Shown: positions 15,518-23,200 of the stretch, in pieces
How the letters are laid out: every line of letters begins with the position of its first letter
Position numbering within the stretch: the stretch's first letter is position 1
From: Akkermansiaceae bacterium
GTDB taxonomy: Bacteria > Verrucomicrobiota > Verrucomicrobiia > Verrucomicrobiales > Akkermansiaceae
Assembly (NCBI GenBank): GCA_018402445.1
Contig: JAGYIT010000006.1
Coordinates: 62,001-126,000 of the forward strand
Direction of reading: 5' to 3'
Length of the DNA: 64,000 nt
Notes under the pieces: generated by a model
Seen by the model: the letters and a program-made list of their open reading frames with translations, nothing else
Database searches by the model: none
Told to the model about the DNA's origin: nothing
Translations under genes and position numbers: made by a program

Positions 15518-17802
15518 ATGCATCACCGCACCCTCCCTTCCCTCGCTCTACTGCTTTCCAGCGGTTTCTGTTTCGCAGCTCCTCCCGTAGTCCCCGGCCT
15601 GCATGGCAAGCATCCGCTCGATGAGGCGCAAAGCGGCAGGCTGCTGATCGGCGAGCTGCGTTGCGCGGCGTGCCATGAGGGGATGGACGGCTCGAACATG
15701 AAGGAAGCGCCGGATCTCTCGAACGCCGGGCTGCGCCTCACGCGGGATTTCATGGAGAAATTCATCGCCGATCCCGCCGCCGTCCACCACGGCACCACCA
15801 TGCCGAACGTGCTGGCCTCGGAGACCCCGGAGAAACGTGTGGCCATCGCGGGGGACATCGCCGCTTACCTTTCGTCGTTGAAAAACGGCCCGGTGCCGGT
15901 GTTACCCGAGGGCGAGATCGATCCCTACGATGGCAAGGAGCTTTTCCACTCCGCCGGCTGCGTCGCCTGCCACTCGCCGCGCGACGAGGCTTACCGCGAG
16001 GTGCTCAAGGAAGGCGTCGTTTCGCTCAACCACCTGCCCGGCAAGCACCTGCCCGCCGCGCTCGGTGAGTTCCTGCACACGCCGCTGGAAATCCGTCCCT
16101 CGGGCCGGATGCCCGACATGAAACTCACGAAAATGGAGGCGCACTCGCTCGCCGCCTTCCTGGAGGGTGTGAACAACACGAAACCCGCGCCGCCCGCCGA
16201 ACCCTCCCGCATCGACGCCGGACGCAAGGCCTTCGAGGAGAACAACTGCACCGCCTGCCACCAGCCGGAAAAAGACACCAACACGCCCCGCCGCTCGCCG
16301 CGAAACCGTTACCCGCACTCGACCTGACAGCAGGTTGCCTTTCCGAAAAACCCGGCAAAGCGCCTGACTTCCAGCTCAGCACCGCCCAGCGCGATGCGAC
16401 CCGCAAGGCCTTGGAAAAAAGCGCCGACAAGATCGCCGCGCCCGACCGCGTGAACGCCCACCTCACCCGCCTGAACTGCATCGCCTGCCACGTCCGCGAT
16501 GATTTCGGCGGCGTCTCGCCGAAGCTCGACGACTTTTTCCACTCCACCGAGGAGGCGCTCGGCAACGAATCCCGCATCCCGCCGCAGCTCACCCTCACCG
16601 GTGCGAAGCTGCGCCCGGAGTGGATGAAAAAGGTGCTCTACGATGGGGCCGTCGTCCGTCCCTACATGAAGACGCGGATGCCGCAGTTCGGGAAAGCGGG
16701 GCTGGCGGATCTCGCCGACCTTTTCGCGGAGGTGGACAAGATGGAGCCGGAGATCGAGCTCGCCCCGCCGGGCCGCGAGGAACAGCCGCAGATGCGCGAT
16801 GGCGCCCACACCCTCCTCGGCGACAAGGGTCTCAACTGCATCGCCTGCCACAACTACAACGGCAAGGAATCGCCCGGCATGAAAGGCATCGACTTGATGA
16901 CGACCTACGAGCGCCTGCAGCCGACCTGGTTTTACCAATACATGATCAACCCCGCGAAGTTCCGCCCCGGCATCATCATGCCGAGCTACTGGCCCGACCG
17001 GAAAGCCGTGCGCACCGATATCCTCGACGGCGACACCGACCGCCAGCTCCGCGCGCTGTGGGATAATTTCTCGCTCGGCCGCTCCGCCCGCGATCCATCG
17101 GGCCTGCGCAACGAACCTTCGAAACTCGTTGTCACCGACACGACGCGCACCTACCGCGGCCGCAGCACGGTGGCCGGATACCGCGGCATTGCGGTCGGTT
17201 TCCCCGGCGGGATGAACTACGCGTTCAACGCCGAATACGGTTCGCTCACGGCGATCTGGAAAGGGGAGTTCGTCCGCGTCGGCTGGCAGGGGCAGGGCTC
17301 CGGGAATTTCGATCCGCTCGGCAAACAGATCCAGCTCACGCAGGATGTCGCTTTCCTGAAAGGCGCGGAGCCGCCCTCCGCCTGGCCCGCGCATCCCGTC
17401 GTCAGCAAGGAAGCGCCGGTCAACCCCGATCCGCTCTACCCGCGCAACCACGGCTACGCTTTCCTCGGCTACTCGCTCGACACCACCACCTCCATCCCGA
17501 CCTTCCGCTACCGCTGCGGCGAAATCGAGATCGAGGACACCACGAAGGCATCGGAGAAATCGATGGAGCGCACCATCGCCTTCAACGCCTCCGCCGCCGA
17601 GATCCTCTGGTTCCGCGCGCTGACCGGAGACATCAAGCAGGTTTCGGAAACCGTTTACGAGACCGCCGATCTCCGCCTCACCGTCCCGCCAAAGAGCGCC
17701 ACACTCCGCCCCGCGGCAAGCGGCGGCATGGAGCTGCTGCTGAAAATCACCCTCCCGGAAGGGAAATCCAACACCACCCTCGGATATGAACTCCTCCGCT
17801 AA
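15518..17802 (+). pseudogene. Multi-haem c-type cytochrome, interrupted by a single-base frameshift
   Basis: An exported electron-transfer protein with a signal peptide (MHHRTLPSLALLLSSGFCFA) and five CxxCH haem sites: CAACH, CVACH, CTACH, then CIACH and CIACH after the frameshift. The 5' part is open 15518-16327; the remainder continues in the next frame to 17802. Restoring one C in the CCCC run at 16286-16289 gives a continuous reading ...TNTPPPLAAKPLPALDLTAGCL... and a protein of about 761 residues. The C-terminal part (about residues 530-760) lacks haem motifs and looks beta-rich. In the neighbouring propeller and metallohydrolase context it could accept electrons from periplasmic sugar or alcohol oxidation, as in planctomycete/verrucomicrobial relatives. 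The frameshift may be a sequencing artefact. Confidence 0.8.
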
Positions 17803-19426
17803 GAATCTCCACGAAATCCGCCGCAGGCTTTGGACTGCTACAGCCTGCTGTAGCTTTGGGCAATGCAGCCCTGCTGCGAGCCGAACCGTTCTCATCCTCC
17901 GCCGTGGACAGCAGGCTGTCTCACGGAAAGCGGCAGCAGGCTGCACGCAGTCCAAAGCCTTCGGCGGCTTGCTCGCGGCAGCCTTGCTGTTAAACGCCGC
18001 CCATGCCGAGGAGGTCGGCGAGCGTTGGGGCACCGCCGATAAGGAACGCGAATACTACCCCATCGTCGATGTCCCGATCCCGAAGGAACTCGTCATCGAG
18101 GCGGGCGCGTTCGAGACCCTGCCGGACGGTCGCATCGCGGTAGGCACGCGGCATGGGGATGTGTTTTTCGTCTCCGGCATCGACGACACGAAGCCCAACC
18201 CGCAATACCACCTTTTCGCCACCGGCCTCGATGAGATCTTCGGCCTCGCATGGAAGGACGGCGCGCTTTACGTCACGCACAGCGCCGAGCTGACGAAGGT
18301 TTCCGACACCAACGGCGACGGGAAAGCCGACCGCTACGACGTGGTCTCCGACGCATGGGGCTACGGCACCTACCACGAATACGCCTTCGGCTCGAAGCCC
18401 GATCCGCAAGGCAACATGTATGTCGCGCTCGGGCTTTCCAGCTCTTACCACTCAAATCAACTCTTCCGCGGCTGGGCGTTCAAGGTCACGCCGGAGGGGA
18501 AAAGCATCCCCATCGCCAGCGGCCTCCGCTCGCCGGGCGGGATCGGCTTCAACGAGCACGGCGCCCTGTTCTACATGGAGAGCCAAGGGCCGTGGAACTC
18601 CGCGTGCAGCCTGAAGTTCATCAAGGAAGGTGGCTTCGTGGGGCACCCCATCAGCTACAACTGGTATCCCTACGCGCCGAACATGGGCGAGGCACCGCCG
18701 CAGCCCGAATCCGGATCGAAGATCATCATCGAGAAGGAAAAGATCCCGCAGCTCGATCCCTACGCCGTCATTTTCCCCTACATCCGCATGGGCCGCTCGC
18801 TCTCCGGCTTCGTGGTCGATCAGACGGGCGGAAAATTCGGCCCCTTCGAGAACCAGATGTTCCTCGGCGATTACACGCAGTCCATCGTGGTGCGCGCCAC
18901 TACCGAGCAGGTCAACGGCGTCTGGCAGGGCGCGTGCTACCCTTTCCGCGAAGGCCTCTCCACCGGCATCCTCAACACCCATTTCACCCCGGAAGGAAAC
19001 CTCCTCACCGGCGGCACGAACCGCGGCTGGCCCGTGCGTGGCCTGAAACCCTACGCCCTCGAGCGCCTCGCATGGAGCGGGAAAACGCCTTTCGAGATCG
19101 AGCGGGTCACGGTCACTTCCGATGGTTTCAAAATCAGGTTCACGAAGCCGGTGGCGGAGAAGGAAGGCGGCGAAACCTCAACATACAAGGTCACCACCTT
19201 CACCCACAACTACGCGCAGGGCTACGGCGGCCCGGAGGTCGAGCAGACCGCGCCGAACGTCAAATCCGTGAAAATTTCCGAAGACGGCCTGACCGCCATC
19301 ATCGCCCTCGACGCGATGACCAAAGGCCACGTCCACGAGTTCGACCTCCGCGACCTCCGCGACCGCAACGGCGGGGAACTCGTTCATCGCCACGCGTATT
19401 ACACGCTGAACGAGGTGCCGAAATAG
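17786..19426 (+). CDS. Sorbosone/glucose-dehydrogenase-like beta-propeller protein with repeat-invaded N-terminus
   Basis: A 546-residue exported protein overlapping the end of the cytochrome gene by 17 bp. The mature part resembles six-bladed propeller dehydrogenases of the glucose/sorbosone type: PDGRIAVGTRHGDVFFVSG, DEIFGLAWKDGALYVTHS, VSDTNGDGKADRYDVVS, ASGLRSPGGIGFNEHGALF. The first about 75 residues are unusual: a short start (MNSSAKNLHEIRRR), about 43 residues encoded by a 130-bp palindromic repeat (17828-17957), then a hydrophobic LLAAALLLNAAHAEE that looks like the end of a signal peptide. Whether export still works is unclear, as the usual n-region is displaced. Likely partner of the cytochrome c. 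Confidence 0.8.
   Translation: MNSSAKNLHEIRRRLWTATACCSFGQCSPAASRTVLILRRGQQAVSRKAAAGCTQSKAFGGLLAAALLLNAAHAEEVGERWGTADKEREYYPIVDVPIPKELVIEAGAFETLPDGRIAVGTRHGDVFFVSGIDDTKPNPQYHLFATGLDEIFGLAWKDGALYVTHSAELTKVSDTNGDGKADRYDVVSDAWGYGTYHEYAFGSKPDPQGNMYVALGLSSSYHSNQLFRGWAFKVTPEGKSIPIASGLRSPGGIGFNEHGALFYMESQGPWNSACSLKFIKEGGFVGHPISYNWYPYAPNMGEAPPQPESGSKIIIEKEKIPQLDPYAVIFPYIRMGRSLSGFVVDQTGGKFGPFENQMFLGDYTQSIVVRATTEQVNGVWQGACYPFREGLSTGILNTHFTPEGNLLTGGTNRGWPVRGLKPYALERLAWSGKTPFEIERVTVTSDGFKIRFTKPVAEKEGGETSTYKVTTFTHNYAQGYGGPEVEQTAPNVKSVKISEDGLTAIIALDAMTKGHVHEFDLRDLRDRNGGELVHRHAYYTLNEVPK
17828..17957 (+). repeat. MITE-like structured repeat, copy 1 (inside propeller gene)
   Basis: A 130-bp element bounded by the perfect inverted repeat CTTTGGACTGC / GCAGTCCAAAG. 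The 5' hairpin is GCTACAG-cctg-CTGTAGC (17837-17854), followed by a conserved 'cAATGCAGCC..GCTGCGAGCCG' segment and a GACAG-cagg-CTGTC hairpin. Related copies lie at 44731-44884 and 54145-54290. This copy is translated in the propeller gene. Confidence 0.85.
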
Positions 19427-19504
19427 AGGCGCCCATTCCCTCGCATTCGATTCCGTGCTTGAAGAATTCCCAGGCTCATCCATTCATCGACCATCGCAAC
19501 TCGT

Positions 19505-20535
19505 ATGGAAAAGCATCCCATGGAAAACACCCGCCGCGGCTTCCTCGGCGGCCTAGGCGCGGCCTTCGCCACGCTCACCCTTCCGACCCCGACCGCCGCC
19601 GCGCAGGCCGCCACCGATGCGGCGGGCAACCCGATCCCGAAAAAGACCATTTCCAACCCCTACATCTACCGCTTCTCGATCGGGGGTTCGAGGCGTGGTC
19701 GATCAGCGACGGCTACGGCACGTTCAAACAAGGCGTGACCAACAGGATGAGGCCCCCGGCCGAGCGCCCCGATATGTCCAAGGCGCTCACCGCCCTCGGG
19801 GAGCGCCCCGACGACATGACGCTTTACGTGAACATCCTGCTGCTGCGGAAAGACAAGGAGGTGATCCTCGTGGACGCCGGGTTCGGCCCGCACCAGAACC
19901 CGAACTGGGGCTGGCTCGCCGATGCGATGGAGTCGATCGGCATCGCCTTCGCGGACGTCACCCACGCGCTGCTCAGCCACTCGCACATCGACCACATCGG
20001 CGGTCTCGCGAGCGGCGGAAAAATCCTTTTCCCCAACGCCGCCGTGCACGTGCTGCGCGAGGAAGTGGATTTCTGGCGCGGCAAGGAACCGGATTTCTCG
20101 AAGTCGCACCGCACCGACGATATCCAGGCCATGATCCGCAACGTCCGCGGCTCGTTCGACACCCTCCAGCCGAACCTCGTCATCCACAAGGACGGCGACC
20201 AGATCCTCGATGGCGCGATCACGATCCTCGCCGCGCCCGGCCACACCGACGGGCACGCGATTTTCCGCATCAAATCCGGTGACCAATCCCTCCTCCACAT
20301 CTCCGACCTCGCCCACAACCATGTGCTGATGTTCGAAGACCCGGCATGGTTCATCGACTTCGACCACAACCCGGAGATCGCCATCGCCACGCGCAGGAAA
20401 ATTTTCGCCGAAATCGCCGCAACCCGCGAGCATGTGTATGGCTTCCATCTCCCTTGGCCCGGACTCGGCGTGGTGATTCCCAACGGCAGGAAGGGCTACC
20501 AATGGGTGGCCTCGTCGCATCGCTGGGATTTCTGA
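19505..20535 (+). pseudogene. Tat-exported metallo-beta-lactamase-fold hydrolase, interrupted by a single-base frameshift
   Basis: The N-terminus carries a twin-arginine signal (MENTRRGFLGGLGAAFATLT). The frame then shifts: the 5' part is open to 19738, but the rest of the protein continues in the next frame to 20535. Restoring one G in the run at 19682-19686 gives RFSIGGFEAWSISDGYGTF and a protein of about 343 residues. The MBL-fold zinc motif is LLSHSHIDHIGG; further ligands are AAPGHTDGHA and HISDLAHNH. It follows the propeller gene by about 80 bp. The substrate is unknown; a lactone or ester from the upstream oxidation would be consistent but is speculation. The frameshift may be artefactual. 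Confidence 0.8.
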
Positions 20536-20619
20536 GGAACGTGCGTCGGAATCTAAGGAATACGCTGGATGCGGTGCGGGCGGCGAAAGAAGATCCCCGC
20601 CACCAACGATATCCCTCCC

Positions 20620-21651
20620 ATGAATCTGAAACCTCTCGCCGCTCTCCTGCCGCTCTTCCTTTTTCCCGCCATGGCCGCGCATCCCGTTCCGGAAAACCCG
20701 ATGTGGCTCACCTATCCCGGCGGCGAAGGCCCGGGGAAAGGCAAGCACATCGTCCTCGTCTCCGCCGACCAGGAATACCGCGGCGAGCACTACATGCCGA
20801 TGCTCGCAGGCATCCTTTCGAAACACCACGGCTTCGATTGCACCGTGCTCTTCGGCGTGAACGGGGAGGGCTTGGTCGATCCCACCGCGCCGGTGTATCC
20901 GGAAAAAGGCAAGGAGGCGGAGTTCAAGCCGCACAGCATCCCCGGCACCGAGCATCTCGCGAAGGCGGATCTTGTCATCCTCGCGATCCGCCTGCTCACC
21001 CTGCCGGACGACCAGCTCAAGCATTTCGTCGATTACTTCGACTCCGGGAAACCCCTCATCGCCCTGCGCACCTCGAACCACGGTTTCCGCAGCCCGTTGC
21101 CCTATGAGATCGACGGCAAGCGGGTAAACATCGGCGACATCGTCGGCGGCGCTTTCATGAAACACCACGGGGCATGGCAGGCGGACTCGACGCGCGGCGA
21201 CATCATCCCGGAAAGGAAAGACCACCCCATTCTCACCGGCGTGAAGGATATCTGGGGACTCACCGACGTTTACCGCACCTTTCCCGAAGGCGGCTCGCTG
21301 CCCGAGGGCTGCACCGCGCTGGTGATAGGCCAGCCGCTCATCGGCCGTGTCCAGGGCGGCGCGGACAATCCCGAGAAAGAGCCGCTGCCGGTCGTTTGGA
21401 CGAAGGATTGGAAAACGACAACAGGCAAAGCCGCCCGCGTGTTGCATTGCACCATGGGCAGCGGCAAGGATTTCGAGAACCCCGGCCTGCGCCGCCTCGT
21501 CGTGAACGGCGCGTATTGGGGGCTCGGCATGGAGGAGAAAATTTCCGCCGAAAGCTCCGTCGAATATGCCTCCAAATACAAGCCGCTCTCCAGCGGGTTC
21601 CATTACGAGAAACTCGGCGTGAAGCCCCGCCCGGTTGTAGATTTCCGCTGA
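20620..21651 (+). CDS. Exported ThuA-like domain protein
   Basis: A 343-residue protein with a signal peptide (MNLKPLAALLPLFLFPAMAA) and a ThuA-like fold, related to class I glutamine-amidotransferase-type domains: KHIVLVSADQEYRGEHYMPMLAGIL, ADLVILAIRLLTLPDDQLKHFVDYFDSGKPLIALRTSNHGF. ThuA-like proteins are linked to trehalose/disaccharide use, and are abundant in planctomycete and verrucomicrobial sugar loci. The ATG at 20620 immediately precedes the signal peptide; an upstream in-frame start at 20569 adds unlikely residues. It ends the cytochrome/propeller/MBL run. Confidence 0.85.
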   Translation: MNLKPLAALLPLFLFPAMAAHPVPENPMWLTYPGGEGPGKGKHIVLVSADQEYRGEHYMPMLAGILSKHHGFDCTVLFGVNGEGLVDPTAPVYPEKGKEAEFKPHSIPGTEHLAKADLVILAIRLLTLPDDQLKHFVDYFDSGKPLIALRTSNHGFRSPLPYEIDGKRVNIGDIVGGAFMKHHGAWQADSTRGDIIPERKDHPILTGVKDIWGLTDVYRTFPEGGSLPEGCTALVIGQPLIGRVQGGADNPEKEPLPVVWTKDWKTTTGKAARVLHCTMGSGKDFENPGLRRLVVNGAYWGLGMEEKISAESSVEYASKYKPLSSGFHYEKLGVKPRPVVDFR

Positions 21652-21665
21652 TTTCGCCCACACGG

Positions 21666-21732
21666 GTAGGGCTGATCCGGCTCGGTCGGCCCTGATCAAA
21701 AACGGGGAAGCCGTAACTCCGTATAGTAGTCG
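21666..21732 (+). repeat. holA-flanking repeat, upstream copy
   Basis: Begins gtagggctgatccggctcgg and continues through 'tcggccctgatcaaaaacg...gccgtaactccgtatagtagt'. A near-identical copy follows holA (23022-23089). The first 26 bases can fold as AGGGCTGATC/GGTCGGCCCT with G-T pairs. Confidence 0.8.
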
Positions 21733-21734
21733 TC

Positions 21735-21842
21735 ATGACCACGCAATGCTTTGTCAAGGGGCATACGCTCGTCACGGACAACCCCAAGCACTTCGAACTG
21801 GTCAGCCCGCTGGGTTTGGTGGTGGAGAATCCGCTTTCTTGA
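21735..21842 (+). pseudogene. VapC-type PIN toxin, C-terminal remnant
   Basis: A 35-codon frame encoding MTTQCFVKGHTLVTDNPKHF and ending GLVVENPLS. The 'GHTLVTDNPKHFE....GLVVENP' pattern matches the C-terminal end of PIN-domain toxins (consensus LVTxNxxxFxxxxGlxxxNP). The N-terminal catalytic Asp region is absent, and no antitoxin is adjacent. It sits between a dispersed repeat and holA, a relic of a TA module. Confidence 0.5.
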
Positions 21843-21885
21843 GATTTGAATTTTGGAAACTGAAATTTCCCGCTAGGACTCCGTC

Positions 21886-23025
21886 GTGCCCGCGAAACCG
21901 AAAACATCCTCCGCCAACGCCAGCTTCCATGTGATCGTGGGAACCGACGAAGGGCAGGTGCGCGAGGAGGCGCTGGCGCTTTACAACGAGCTGACGGGCG
22001 GGAACGACGATGGTTTTACGCATGAGACCATCGACGGAAACGCCGATAACTCGGAGGGCGCGTTCCAGCTTTGCTCCGCCGCGATCCAGTCTCTGATGAC
22101 CATGCCGATGTTCGGCGGCGACAAGGTGGTGTGGCTGCGCAACGTGAATTTCCTCGGCGACGATGTGACCGGCCGCGCCCAGCGCACCGAGGCGGGAGTG
22201 GAGGCTTTGCGGGGCGTCTTGGAAAAGGGTTTGCCGGAGGGGATCCGTTTCATCCTTTCCGCCGACAAGGTGGACAAGCGGCGGGCGTTCTGGAAATTTT
22301 TGGAGAAAAGCGCGAGCGTGCGGATCTTCGACAAGATCGACATCAGCCGCGACGGTTGGCAGGACGAGGTGGGGCGGCTGGTTGAGGGCAGGGCGGGGGA
22401 GCTGGGGCTGGATTTCGAAAACGACGCGCTTGAGCTGTTCATCATGCTCGCCGGGGAGCAGACGAAGCAGATCGCGAACGAGCTGGAAAAGCTCGACCTT
22501 TACCTCGGCACGGAGCGCCGGACGGTGACGGTGGAGGACGTTCGCGCGCTCGTGCCGCTGAGTAAGGCGGCGGTGATTTTCGAGACCGGGCAGGCGATCC
22601 AGGCGGGCAATGTCGTCCGTGCGATCCAGCTCATCGACGAGCAGCTCGCCGCTGAGGAATCGGCGGTGGGAATCATGCGTGCATCGATCATCAACGTCGT
22701 CCGCAACCTCTACATGGCGAAGCTGGTGCTTGAGAAATTCAAGGCGCCCGCCGGGAGCTACGGAGCCTTCGCCGGTGCCCTCAACAAGCTCCCCGCCGCC
22801 GACCGCGCGTGGCTACCTCAGAAAAAGGACGGTTCCGGTGTGAACGTGTTTCCCATTTTCCTTGCCGTGCCGAACGCGAAAAACTTTGAACTCGAAGGTC
22901 TCCAGCGCGTGATGGAGCAGACCCAGCGCGCCGACCAGGCCCTTGTCACCACTGGCCTCGACCACCGGCTCATCCTCCACCGCCTCCTTGCTGAGATCGC
23001 GGCGGCTAGGAAAGCGAAGAGGTAG
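21886..23025 (+). CDS. holA: DNA polymerase III delta subunit
   Basis: A 379-residue clamp-loader subunit that opens the beta clamp. Recognisable HolA features include FHVIVGTDEGQVREEAL, MTMPMFGGDKVVWLRNVNFLG, the central FILSADKVDKRRAFWKFLEK, and ALELFIMLAGEQTKQIANELEKLDLYLG with the C-terminal collar region (AIQLIDEQLAAEESAVGIMRASIINVVRNLY). GTG at 21886 is the start chosen; it is preceded by repeat/relic sequence. It is isolated from other replication genes; dnaN is 20 kb away at 42.9 kb. Nearly identical 70-bp repeats flank it. Confidence 0.9.
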   Translation: MPAKPKTSSANASFHVIVGTDEGQVREEALALYNELTGGNDDGFTHETIDGNADNSEGAFQLCSAAIQSLMTMPMFGGDKVVWLRNVNFLGDDVTGRAQRTEAGVEALRGVLEKGLPEGIRFILSADKVDKRRAFWKFLEKSASVRIFDKIDISRDGWQDEVGRLVEGRAGELGLDFENDALELFIMLAGEQTKQIANELEKLDLYLGTERRTVTVEDVRALVPLSKAAVIFETGQAIQAGNVVRAIQLIDEQLAAEESAVGIMRASIINVVRNLYMAKLVLEKFKAPAGSYGAFAGALNKLPAADRAWLPQKKDGSGVNVFPIFLAVPNAKNFELEGLQRVMEQTQRADQALVTTGLDHRLILHRLLAEIAAARKAKR

Positions 23026-23192
23026 GGCTGATCCGGCTCGGTCGGCCCTGATCAAAAAACGCAAGAGCCGTTATTCCGGAATAGTAGTGAAACCGCAGTG
23101 AGGCGGGCTTTTTGATTCGGGATTTCACTCCTGCTAGAGTGAGCGGTGCGCTTGATTTTGGAAATGGGCCGACCGAGCCGGATCAGCCCTAC
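23022..23192. repeat. holA-flanking repeat, downstream copy with inverted partner
   Basis: The 23022-23089 segment repeats 21666-21732. A 27-bp exact inverted copy of its first part (gtagggctgatccggctcgg onward) occurs at 23166-23192, about 115 bp away, between the convergent holA and TonB-receptor genes. Transcripts from either side could form a long stem, possibly acting as a bidirectional terminator or RNA stabiliser. Confidence 0.75.
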
Positions 23193-23200
23193 CTCTCATC

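Noticed and set aside
16309-18033. A 574-codon minus-strand open frame opposite the cytochrome c gene
   Set aside because: Ala/Arg/Gly-rich composition, no family motifs, and fully antisense to a gene with clear haem motifs; a GC-rich shadow frame.
18250-20535. A 761-codon open frame across the propeller gene into the MBL hydrolase
   Set aside because: Its first two thirds are an Arg/Pro-rich shadow of the propeller gene in another frame. Only the last part is real MBL protein, separated from its Tat signal by a one-base shift.
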